A DNA stretch of 22,756 nt, from NCBI GenBank assembly GCA_003162615.1, contig PMNG01000074.1, positions 1-22,756 on the forward strand. The letters are read 5' to 3'. The notes under the pieces are model-generated. The model was not told where the DNA came from. It made no database searches and saw only the letters and a program-made list of their open reading frames with translations. Each line of letters opens with the position of its first letter. The stretch's first letter is position 1. This document shows, one piece after another, positions 1-7,165 of the stretch. The translations under genes and the position numbers were made by a program. The DNA comes from Methanothrix sp. (GTDB lineage: Archaea > Halobacteriota > Methanosarcinia > Methanotrichales > Methanotrichaceae).

Positions 1-26
1 CAATATTGACGCGACACTAGTTATAA

Positions 27-401
27 GTGGAGGGGTTAAGCATTAGCTCTCTTAAATTAAGTATGGCACTTCTTGCCCTTTTGGCGCTTTGCACTTCATG
101 GGCTGCTGGTCAAGGTTACGGTCAAGGTTATGGATACCCATATCCATCGCAGTATTCGTACTCATTTCCTTACCCGTGCCAATGCTACAGCTATCCCTGT
201 ACTTGCTCGTACCAATATTACCCAAATCAATATTATCAAAGCTGCACGTCATGTCAGACACCTAGCTACTACCCGTGTAACTACCCTTGCTACTATCCGT
301 ACACCTGTCAGAACTGGCCTTGCACGAACTATGATTCATGCCGAGATTGCGGCTATCCAGGCTACGGCCCATACCAGGTTCCAACTCCAGTTCCGTACTA
401 A
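27..401 (+). CDS. Small secreted Tyr/Cys/Pro-rich protein
   Basis: No family recognised. The longest reading uses GTG at 27 (124 codons). A hydrophobic signal-peptide core (MALLALLALCTSW) ends near AAG, leaving about 96 residues that begin QGYGQGYGY. By my count this mature part has 25 Tyr, 12 Cys and 16 Pro, with many YPC and CxC groups and very few charged residues. That composition suits an exported, cross-linked structural or envelope protein. The start is uncertain: ATG at 63 gives a minimal signal peptide, and a GGAGGGG run at 29-34 would best serve a start near 42, where the in-frame codon is ATT. It converges on pstS. A link to the Methanothrix cell sheath is inference only. Confidence 0.7.
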   Translation: MEGLSISSLKLSMALLALLALCTSWAAGQGYGQGYGYPYPSQYSYSFPYPCQCYSYPCTCSYQYYPNQYYQSCTSCQTPSYYPCNYPCYYPYTCQNWPCTNYDSCRDCGYPGYGPYQVPTPVPY

Positions 402-515
402 TGCATCAAAAGGCACTGCGGACATCGATTGTCAGATTAAGAATAGCGGTGCCTTGAAGTGGTAAAGTGATGTTGGGCAGTTTTGCTAGATTCTAGTGTT
501 CAATAGGTAAAGAAT

Positions 516-537
516 AGCCGAACTTAGGAGTTCGGCT
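516..537. terminator. Hairpin between convergent genes
   Basis: Perfect 8-bp inverted repeat AGCCGAAC / GTTCGGCT with a 6-base loop, lying between the ends of the Tyr/Cys-rich gene (401) and pstS (545). The position suits a bidirectional transcript end. T-runs on either side are weak. Confidence 0.5.
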
Positions 538-544
538 GCCCGAT

Positions 545-1567
545 TTATACTTTTCTTCTATGTAGGATACAAGAGACGCCAAGAAGACCTGCTAATGCAA
601 AGGTCAGCTCGAATCCCGGCTGCTTTTTCGCTGACGGTTGGTTCTCTTTTCCGGAGGTTTGGTTGGTCTGAACTGCTACAGAAGTTGCTGAATATTCTAC
701 AGGTATGAATCCATTCTCCTCAGCGATCTTCTGGCCCTGAGGGCCTTTTAGAAAGTCGATATAAGCCTTAGCGCCCGGATTTGGAGAGCCGAAGGTGACC
801 AAATAGAGCTTTCTGGCTAGAGAATAAGACCCATCTTTTATCGTCTCTACGGTCATTTGCTTTCCATCCAGAGCGACGGTGTCGAGATCTTTTCCCTGGA
901 TATAGCTGAAGCCCAGATAGCCAATCGCCTTATTGCTGCCGGTTACCGCTGTTTTAACTTCGGCACTGCTCATAGCTATGGTCTTCACACCTGGAGTTTC
1001 AGCTTTGCTGTTTCCCATGATGACTTCATTAAAAGTATCCAGTGTGCCGGAACCCTGCTCTCTGGCAATGACGTAGATATCACTGTCTGGCCCACCTAGT
1101 TGACTCCACTTGGTTATTTCTCCAGCGTAGATCTTCTTGAGCTGGTCGCGGGTCAAATTCTTGACACCTCCGTCATAGATCGCTTTGCTCACAGCAACTC
1201 CTATTCCATCGTAGGCTATGAGAAACTCCTGGAACCGGTCGTTATACTTTTCCTTTTCATCGGTGGTTACCTCTCTGGAGGCCATAGCCACGTTCGAGCG
1301 ACCTTCCGCGATGTTCGTGAGTCCTGCGCCAGTTCCGCCTCCTGTGACCGAAATGTGGAATTCATTCTGCTGAAGGTCAAATGCCTCCGCTGCCATTTCT
1401 CCAAGAGGCAGAACTGTAGTCGACCCAGAAACTAATACTTCTGTCGTGGTTCCCAAAGAAACGTCAATCGATCCAAGAAACAGAGATACAGCCAATATTA
1501 TTAGAAGCCTGTTTATGTTATCACCATTTTCAGAGTCGGATCCTTTTCTGCTCAAGATAACCATCAT
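545..1567 (-). CDS. pstS: PstS-type phosphate-binding protein with PGF-CTERM anchor
   Basis: Extracellular phosphate-binding component of an ABC phosphate importer. Residues about 19-39 form a hydrophobic export signal after an unusually long polar N-terminus. Family motifs visible are VSGSTTVLPL (46-55), GGGTGAGL (76-83), ASREVTTDE (96-104), REQGSGTLDTF (169-179) and GYLGFSYI (216-223), all phosphate-loop features of PstS. The C-terminus has a Ser/Gln/Lys-rich linker, then PGFE (317-320), a hydrophobic helix and HRRK. This is the PGF-CTERM signal cleaved by archaeosortase A, after which the protein is lipid-anchored on the cell surface. No pstC, pstA, pstB or phoU is in the window, so this copy is orphaned here. 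The start is ATG at 1567 or the adjacent ATG at 1564. Confidence 0.92.
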   Translation of the reverse strand: MMVILSRKGSDSENGDNINRLLIILAVSLFLGSIDVSLGTTTEVLVSGSTTVLPLGEMAAEAFDLQQNEFHISVTGGGTGAGLTNIAEGRSNVAMASREVTTDEKEKYNDRFQEFLIAYDGIGVAVSKAIYDGGVKNLTRDQLKKIYAGEITKWSQLGGPDSDIYVIAREQGSGTLDTFNEVIMGNSKAETPGVKTIAMSSAEVKTAVTGSNKAIGYLGFSYIQGKDLDTVALDGKQMTVETIKDGSYSLARKLYLVTFGSPNPGAKAYIDFLKGPQGQKIAEENGFIPVEYSATSVAVQTNQTSGKENQPSAKKQPGFELTFALAGLLGVSCILHRRKV

Positions 1568-1632
1568 TGTTGGCCTTCAATGCACAGGTCTTTCTTAATA
1601 TTTGCGGTATCAATTTCCATTAGAGCAGCAGA

Positions 1633-1641
1633 CTTATAAAA
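1633..1641 (-). promoter_or_regulatory. TATA-like box for pstS
   Basis: TTTTATAAG on the minus strand, about 70 bases upstream of the pstS ATG. This would give a leader of roughly 40-45 bases. Called by position and sequence only. Confidence 0.4.
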
Positions 1642-1845
1642 TGCCCATTAAGGCTATACCGTCCGTCTCAACCAACCATAGACTAGGCCACGGATCACAA
1701 GAAACCGGTGTGATGATTCGCCAGGGCGGGGTCTGATGGTTGTGCAAAGGCTCGACTCGCCACAATTCAAAAAAGCCTAGTTCTATTTCCTTCTTGATAC
1801 TATTCAGGCATAATTTTAAGTCATTTGAAATTTTATGGAGAATAC

Positions 1846-2680
1846 ATGAAACCAACTCCTGAGATTGATCGGAAAGCATACGAATTGGCGAAGAGCTATC
1901 TGCCTAGCCTCAAATTCCGGGGGTAACGCAGGCACTCATTGAGAAATACCTGAACCCATTATCTCTTAACTCTAAACCTACATCGAAAGAACAACTCTAT
2001 TGCAGAATACTTGAGCACGCCCAGAATGCAAACATGAAGTCTGAAGTCATAGGAGGATCGATCGACGGTGTGGATAAACTTGCCTCCGTCTTGTACGGTT
2101 TCAACCCGAAAGCGGTATTGGCCGAGTACGGAGACAATTGGCAAATGGTTCTTGACCATATAGTAAAAGAACTCAATCCAAGGGGCCAGGTTCGCAGAAC
2201 GCCGCAAAGCATTTGGCCGCAATACTGTAGAACAATTCTTTCAGCTGCTGAATTCATTGAGCAATTTGCATCGGCCGAGGATTTCTTCAGATGGATTGAC
2301 TTTTTTGATAGGGATGACAGGGCACGTGCAAGTCTCCCCATGCTTTTGGGTCATGAGATAGAAGGATTCAGATTTGCCCTTTCCTGTAATTCCTCAAGGA
2401 ACTGGGGTATATCAAATTCCCAAAACCCGATGTTCACTTGCATGATATCTTTACGGCGCTTGAACTCTGTGAGAATGGAAACGATAACTACCAGTTGTTC
2501 AAGGCAATCATTCGAGTTGCGATTCACTCCAACGTCACGCCCTATAATGCCGATAAAGTGTTTTGGTTAATAGGAAGTGGATATTTTTATCAGGATCCCA
2601 TGATTGGTTCAAAGGGACGTGTTGGTAGCCACAAGAAAGACTTCATCGAGTTTGCTCGGACAAAGATTGCAGAGATCTGA
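1846..2680 (+). pseudogene. Frameshifted gene, possible HhH-DNA-glycosylase-like protein
   Basis: Three consecutive segments in different frames read as one protein of about 278 residues. Segment 1 is 1846-1926 (ATG start, KAYELAKSYLPSLKF, then stop). Segment 2 runs from about 1920 to 2390. Segment 3 runs from about 2390 to 2680. Both shifts are of -1 type and fall in short homopolymers: a GGGGG run at 1919-1923 and TT at about 2390. Restoring one G and one T gives a continuous sequence containing LLGHEIEGFRFALSCNFLKE, then KPDVHLHDIF and DKVFWLIGSGYFY. The KPDVHL element and helical context resemble HhH-GPD/endonuclease III-like proteins, but I am not sure of the family. It is either a real pseudogene or carries sequencing indels. 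Confidence 0.72.
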
Positions 2681-2854
2681 AGGCCATTAAGTTTTTGTTT
2701 AAGCCTATGGGAAGAAATAGCTAGCAGGGCAAGCGCAGAATACTATCAGATGAGATGCGTCTAATGTAGTAACGTGGGTTGCATATCGCTTCATTTTCGC
2801 CTCGTTTTCTTCGCTCTAATAGCCCTTTGGCACCTATTCTTGATAAAAATTTTA

Positions 2855-3967
2855 TCATAGACGCTCGTACAATGTCGTCCTCTGGACCGCATTTCTGCCA
2901 TGAGCCTCGATGATAGCCCTTAGATCATCGGGGGAGATGTACTGTGACTCCTTTGAACCAGCAGTCCTGGATATGTTCTCCTCCATAAGCGTCCCTCCCA
3001 GGTCGTTGACACCCCACTCGATGGCAGACCCTGCCACGATTCTCCCTAGCTTAGTCCAGCTTGCCTGGATGTTGGTTATGTAAGGATGTAGGGCAACTCT
3101 GGCTAATGCATGCATTTTGAGATGGTCTAAAATGCCTTTGGGATTAACAACCAACTGACCTAGCTGATTGTTTCCAGGCATGAACGGCAAAAGGACAAAC
3201 TCGGTGATCCCGTGGGTTCTGGCCTGGATCTCCTTGAGGATCTGAAGGTGCCTGAGACGGTCTTCCAGGCTCTCGACATGTCCATAGAGCATAGTCGAGG
3301 TTGTCGGTATGCCTAGCATGTGAGCGGTGGAGACAATGTGGCACCATTGGCTCGTAGTGAGTTTTCCCGGACATATTTTCTGCCTCACAGAATCAACGAG
3401 AATTTCCGCAGCCGTTCCTGGCATGGAGCCCAGGCCGGTCTTTTTAAGCTCGATCAATGCATCCTCCACGGGTACGCGGGAGTTCCTCGACATGTGGAGC
3501 ACCTCCATGGGAGAGTAGGCGTGAAGGTGCATTCTTGGATAGCTTTGTCCTATCAGCTCCAGGATTTCACAGTAGTCCTCCAGTAACATCCCGGGGTCCA
3601 ACCCACCCTGAAGGCAAATCTCAGTGGCGCCCATCGCTTCGGCTTCCGCCACGCGGCTTAGGATCGCCTCTAGAGAGAGCTTATAGCCAACGTTTTGCCT
3701 GAATGCACAGAAGCTGCAGCTTCCAACGCAACGATTGGTGAAGTTTATGTTCCTGTTGATGACGAACGATACCTCATCGCCGCAGCTTTTCTGTCTCATG
3801 AGATTTGCCAGGCGAAAGAGCCTCATCGGCTGACTCCAAAGCTTCAGAAGCTCGCTGTTATCGATTATACCCGAAGGAGAAGAATAAGGACTGGGGGACT
3901 CCAGGGACTCCAAAAAGGGTTCATGCAACTCAGAAGATTTTGAAACGCTTGATAGCTTTGATAGCAT
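2855..3967 (-). CDS. cofH: FO synthase subunit 2 (CofH), radical SAM
   Basis: Radical SAM enzyme that joins the 4-hydroxybenzyl part of tyrosine to 5-amino-6-(D-ribitylamino)uracil. The product is then used by CofG to make FO, the chromophore of coenzyme F420. The CxxxCxxC cluster motif is at Cys80, Cys84 and Cys87 (NRCVGSCSFCAF). ICLQGGLDP, MHLHAYSPMEV, GLGSMPGTAAEIL and the C-terminal NDLGGTLMEE are hallmarks of CofH rather than CofG. Length (370 aa) is normal, with about 30 extra low-complexity residues at the N-terminus. It is the last gene of a three-gene minus-strand operon: its ATG directly follows the upstream stop (TGAATG). No cofG is present in the window. Confidence 0.93.
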   Translation of the reverse strand: MLSKLSSVSKSSELHEPFLESLESPSPYSSPSGIIDNSELLKLWSQPMRLFRLANLMRQKSCGDEVSFVINRNINFTNRCVGSCSFCAFRQNVGYKLSLEAILSRVAEAEAMGATEICLQGGLDPGMLLEDYCEILELIGQSYPRMHLHAYSPMEVLHMSRNSRVPVEDALIELKKTGLGSMPGTAAEILVDSVRQKICPGKLTTSQWCHIVSTAHMLGIPTTSTMLYGHVESLEDRLRHLQILKEIQARTHGITEFVLLPFMPGNNQLGQLVVNPKGILDHLKMHALARVALHPYITNIQASWTKLGRIVAGSAIEWGVNDLGGTLMEENISRTAGSKESQYISPDDLRAIIEAHGRNAVQRTTLYERL

Positions 3968-4444
3968 TCAAATATCCATCTCCGCATCGCCGATGATCCT
4001 GCTCTCCTTGGGAAGCTGGGAAACCAGCGTTCCATGAGAGTACAGTCCGCAACCTAATACATCCCCATTATAAAATACTACCACATATCCTGGTTCGACT
4101 TTTGCTTCAAGGACCTGACTCTTTCCAGCAAAGAAGATCCTGGATTGTTCCGAAGGAAGATGTACGACGTTCTTGGTGGCGTGCCTTCCGAAGACCTGAA
4201 GAGCGCAGCTCGTGGGTTTCCAATGTTCTTCTTTGAAGTTCATCATTCTGAGACCTATTGCCTCATATCTCAACTTAGGAAGCGCCATATCGCTAAAGGC
4301 CCAGACATTCTGGGCGCGCCTATAGAAGCAGAAGCAGTCAAAGACCTGCATAGGGATACCGAACCGCTCTTGCCATAACCTGGCGATTTTAGAGCGATCC
4401 TCCAGTTCGAAGGCGTTCCTATCTTTTGACCAGCCTGGCGACAA
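3968..4444 (-). CDS. PUA-like RNA-binding protein, partner of the RNA m5C methyltransferase
   Basis: A 158-residue protein whose C-terminal part (about 119-151, GYVVVFYNGDVLGCGLYSHG then LPKESRII) resembles the PUA-like domain found at the C-terminus of RsmF-type rRNA methyltransferases. The N-terminal part has aromatic-rich strands but no catalytic motif I recognise. The TTG start at 4444 lies inside the upstream methyltransferase gene, a 26-base overlap in another frame, behind a GGGGGT run. This points to translational coupling. The natural reading is an RNA-binding subunit separated from its methyltransferase. A later start at Met32 is possible but would shorten the conserved part. Confidence 0.75.
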   Translation of the reverse strand: MSPGWSKDRNAFELEDRSKIARLWQERFGIPMQVFDCFCFYRRAQNVWAFSDMALPKLRYEAIGLRMMNFKEEHWKPTSCALQVFGRHATKNVVHLPSEQSRIFFAGKSQVLEAKVEPGYVVVFYNGDVLGCGLYSHGTLVSQLPKESRIIGDAEMDI

Positions 4445-5318
4445 AAAAACCCCCTGTATCGTTCTGATGAGGATAATACCTGACGCAGTGCTTCAATTCA
4501 TCGCAAAACTCTGTGCCGTTCCACTCGGTAAGCCCTGAACAGCCTTTCAGGCCCTGAACCGACGCTTTCTCAAGACAGACTGTGTCCTGAGACTGCCTTA
4601 GAACATCGTCGACTACTGCCTCGTTCTCCTCCGGAGCGTAGGTACAGGTTGAATAGACTATGATTCCACCGGACCTTGTTAGTTGAACTGCTCTTTTCAG
4701 CAGCCCGATCTGGAGTACCTGGAGGTCAAAGGATCTCTTTAGGCTGCACCTGCCCAGGACCTTCGGGTCCTTTCTGGCCATCCCCTCGCTAGAGCATGGT
4801 GCATCCACCAGGACCCTGTCGAACTGTTGCTGAGGAAACCTCCGGCCGTCGTATCTCGTTATAGCCACGTTGACTGCTCCCAACCGCTCGCAGTTTGATC
4901 TCAAAGAGGTTATTCTGGCTAAAGATGGTTCATTAGCTATTATCAGACCACGGTTCTCCGTCGCTTGAGAGATCTGGGTGGTTTTGCTGCCCGGTGCTCC
5001 ACACAGATCCAGAACCCGATCACCTGGCCTGGGGTCTAGCACGATTGAAGGGATCATTGATACTTCTTCCTGGATGTGGATGTGTCCCAGAACGTGCTCG
5101 ATCATCTTTCCCGGGCGCTCAACTCCAAGTCTTAAGCCTAGAGGATACCACTCAAGACATGTGTAAGCCACGTACGCTCTATCCAGACGGTCCAGAAGAC
5201 AGGATCTATCCGTCTTCAGGGTGTTTATCCTGGCCGTGGTTGGCAGAGGCATAGCCAGAATGTCCAGAAAGCCATCGTAGTCGGGAATGATGCTTCGGTA
5301 CCTCTCCAGGTGATCCAT
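4419..5318 (-). CDS. RNA cytosine-C5 methyltransferase (NOL1/NOP2/Sun family)
   Basis: SAM-dependent enzyme that makes 5-methylcytosine in tRNA or rRNA. The SAM-binding motif LCGAPGSKT is at 105-113. The two family cysteines are in DAPCSSEG (Cys175) and STCTYAPEEN (Cys225, the nucleophile). GLRLG in the N-terminal region is also typical. At 299 aa it is the short archaeal form without a fused PUA domain, which seems to be supplied by the next, overlapping gene. The start is ATG at 5318 with no clear ribosome-binding site. The exact substrate (tRNA as in Trm4/NSUN6 types, or rRNA) cannot be told from sequence alone. Confidence 0.92.
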   Translation of the reverse strand: MDHLERYRSIIPDYDGFLDILAMPLPTTARINTLKTDRSCLLDRLDRAYVAYTCLEWYPLGLRLGVERPGKMIEHVLGHIHIQEEVSMIPSIVLDPRPGDRVLDLCGAPGSKTTQISQATENRGLIIANEPSLARITSLRSNCERLGAVNVAITRYDGRRFPQQQFDRVLVDAPCSSEGMARKDPKVLGRCSLKRSFDLQVLQIGLLKRAVQLTRSGGIIVYSTCTYAPEENEAVVDDVLRQSQDTVCLEKASVQGLKGCSGLTEWNGTEFCDELKHCVRYYPHQNDTGGFFVARLVKR

Positions 5319-5402
5319 GGACTCTGATTGGGCGCTTTGCAGAAATATGTTCTCGTTGTCCTCGAATATGCATTCAAAACGAACGAGCGGATAAGCAAAA
5401 GG

Positions 5403-5410
5403 ATTTAATA
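5403..5410 (+). promoter_or_regulatory. TATA-like box for the TRAM pair
   Basis: ATTTAATA, about 70 bases before the first TRAM start, in the divergent gap between the methyltransferase gene and the TRAM genes. Confidence 0.35.
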
Positions 5411-5479
5411 GTCGGGCATCAGGACTCTAATCGCGAAAAAATCGAATTCGTGGTTTTTCGCAAAAAGGACGGTGAAGAT

Positions 5480-5707
5480 TTGTTTAGAAGTGATGAAGGA
5501 TCTTCCATGGGCGGATCCGATCCAACTGCTCCAGTAGAAGTTGGAAAAGAGTACGATGTCGAGATTCAGGACATAGCCCGTGAAGGCGACGGCATTGCCA
5601 GAGTAGAAGGATTTGTGATCTTTGTGCCCGAGGCCAAAGTCGGGGACAAGGTTAAGATTACTGTTGACAGGGTAATGCGCCGTTTCGCAATAGGCCATAA
5701 ACTCTAA
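5480..5707 (+). CDS. Small TRAM-domain protein, copy 1
   Basis: A stand-alone TRAM domain (about 75 aa), a small beta-barrel that binds RNA. In methanogens such proteins act as RNA chaperones and have been linked to cold response. Motifs are VGKEYDVEIQDIAREGDGIA, GFVIFVPEAKVGDKV and RVMRRFAIG. I chose TTG at 5480 because a GGTGA site lies 4 bases upstream and the same GGTGAAG-TTTGTT arrangement precedes copy 2. A longer reading from GTG at 5450 adds ten residues with no match in copy 2. The first gene of a tandem pair, probably cotranscribed. Confidence 0.9.
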   Translation: MFRSDEGSSMGGSDPTAPVEVGKEYDVEIQDIAREGDGIARVEGFVIFVPEAKVGDKVKITVDRVMRRFAIGHKL

Positions 5708-5736
5708 TTTAGTTTTCGTGAAGGAAGGTGAAGGTT

Positions 5737-5955
5737 TTGTTCAGACGTGAAGAGGGCTCCTCCATGGGCCAAGCTGCGCCTGTCGAGGTCGGAAAAGAGT
5801 ACGATGTCGAGATTCAGGACATAGCCCGTGAAGGCGATGGCATTGCCAGAATCGAGGGGTTTGTGATCTTCGTACCCGAGGCAAAAGTCGGGGACAAGGT
5901 CAAGATTCAGATCGACAGGGTAATGCGGCGCTTTGCTATTGGTCACAAGATTTGA
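5737..5955 (+). CDS. Small TRAM-domain protein, copy 2
   Basis: Second TRAM-domain RNA-binding protein (72 aa), 29 bases after copy 1 and nearly identical to it through the domain; the two differ mainly at the N-terminus (GSSMGQAAPVEV here). TTG at 5737 is preferred over GTG at 5728, because that GTG lies inside the ribosome-binding site (GGAAGGTGA). A 47-base stretch (5791-5837) is identical to 5543-5589 of copy 1. Confidence 0.9.
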   Translation: MFRREEGSSMGQAAPVEVGKEYDVEIQDIAREGDGIARIEGFVIFVPEAKVGDKVKIQIDRVMRRFAIGHKI

Positions 5956-5983
5956 GCTAAGAAATTTAAGCTGTTTTAAGGTT

Positions 5984-6002
5984 TCTGGTTCTCCGAACCA
6001 GA
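5984..6002. terminator. Hairpin between TRAM copy 2 and mfnA
   Basis: 8-bp perfect stem TCTGGTTC / GAACCAGA with a TCC loop, between convergent genes. Likely a bidirectional transcript end. Confidence 0.55.
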
Positions 6003-6016
6003 CCCAAAATATTTGT

Positions 6017-7165
6017 TTATAGGTTCTTCAGTACGGTTTCCAGATCTTCCAGGAACAGATCGATGTTCTCATGAGTCATATGCGGCATCAGAATTAACCT
6101 GAGCGCTCTGTTTGGCTCTCTGGTCATGGAAACATGCCATCCCCGCTTGATAAGCTCCGACCTTACTACGGTTGGCGATTTAACCTTGAGGGCAACCACG
6201 TTCATGACAGGCTCGATGACCGGTTTTACACCAATCTGTTTTGCGCCAGCTACCAGATGTCTGGTCAGATCCATGCAGTAGCTGATCACTTTCCTGAAAC
6301 CCGACCTTCCAAGATGGATCATGACAGCATAGGTGGCTGCTGCCGCAGCTCCGCTCCTGGTACCGGTGAGCGACGCCTGCCTGGCAACCGTCAGATAATG
6401 CGTGTCAGTCTCCAGTAAACTCATATCCTTCAAAGTCCTGAAGAGCAGGCCGCCTGCAGGTATAGTGCTCATGCCCATCTTGTGAGGGTCAATGGTGATA
6501 GAGGATACACCAGCGACACGGAAGTCCCACTTATAATCGCTGTCCAGGAAGGGCAAGACAAATCCGCCAAAAGCTGCGTCAACGTGCAGATGAATTTCTC
6601 GATCTATAGTGATCTTGGCCAGCTCGTCGATGGGATCAACTTGACCAAACTCTGTGGTACCGGCTATCCCGACCACAGCCAATGTTCGATCGTCCACCAA
6701 CTCCTCAACGGATGATATATCAACCCTGAGATCTTCATCAAGATCGGCCTTGCGAACATCTAGATTGAGCAGATCCCCGATTTTGTCGAAGGAGAAATGG
6801 GCGGAGGCTGGGACAACTATGTTGCCATCTCTTACTCGCGATGTACTCCTCGCCGCCCTGATGGCCTGGATGTTCGACTCAGTGCCGCCGGTGGATATGT
6901 ATCCCACTGCATCAGGACATCCCAGAAGGTCTCCCATAATACTGATTGTCCTGGCTTCCAGCTCGGCTACTCCCGGGAAGAGTCCCGGGTCACCCAGGTT
7001 GGTCTCCAAAAAGAGGTTGTGCGCCTTGACCGCGATTGAGTGCGGCCTGGTGCACATGGTAGAGAAGAACCTGTCGTACTGCAGGTCTCTCCCCTTCATC
7101 TCCACCAGGATTTTGAGGACCTCCTCCTCCGTAATGGAATCCTCAGGAAGAGATTTCTCCCTCAA
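6017..7165 (-). CDS. mfnA: L-tyrosine decarboxylase MfnA (tyrosine/aspartate type)
   Basis: PLP-dependent group II decarboxylase. In methanogens MfnA turns tyrosine into tyramine for methanofuran. Related archaeal enzymes also make beta-alanine from aspartate for coenzyme A. Visible features are STGGTESN (91-98, phosphate binding), His123 in SAHFSFDK (ring-stacking His), HVDAAFGG with Asp196 (ring nitrogen), and DPHKMG with Lys229 (Schiff base). Length (382 aa) is normal. The start is TTG at 7165, overlapping the ppsA stop by four bases (TTGA), with GGTGAGG upstream inside ppsA, so translation is probably coupled. Substrate preference cannot be read from the sequence. Confidence 0.93.
   Translation of the reverse strand: MREKSLPEDSITEEEVLKILVEMKGRDLQYDRFFSTMCTRPHSIAVKAHNLFLETNLGDPGLFPGVAELEARTISIMGDLLGCPDAVGYISTGGTESNIQAIRAARSTSRVRDGNIVVPASAHFSFDKIGDLLNLDVRKADLDEDLRVDISSVEELVDDRTLAVVGIAGTTEFGQVDPIDELAKITIDREIHLHVDAAFGGFVLPFLDSDYKWDFRVAGVSSITIDPHKMGMSTIPAGGLLFRTLKDMSLLETDTHYLTVARQASLTGTRSGAAAAATYAVMIHLGRSGFRKVISYCMDLTRHLVAGAKQIGVKPVIEPVMNVVALKVKSPTVVRSELIKRGWHVSMTREPNRALRLILMPHMTHENIDLFLEDLETVLKNL

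Noticed and set aside
73..465. 130-codon frame overlapping the Tyr/Cys-rich gene
   Set aside because: Out-of-frame reading of a repetitive composition. The other frame has a signal peptide and ordered Cys/Tyr pattern.
1634..1879. Minus-strand 81-codon frame upstream of pstS
   Set aside because: No domain, no ribosome-binding site, and it overlaps the start of the frameshifted gene and the pstS promoter.
2841..2857. TGATAAAA/TTTTATCA palindrome at the cofH stop as a strong terminator
   Set aside because: All A/T pairs except the outer ones and a one-base centre, so stability is doubtful. Left unannotated.
5405..5946. Paired minus-strand frames opposite the two TRAM genes
   Set aside because: They resemble each other only because the TRAM genes are duplicated; the plus-strand frames encode a known domain with ribosome-binding sites.
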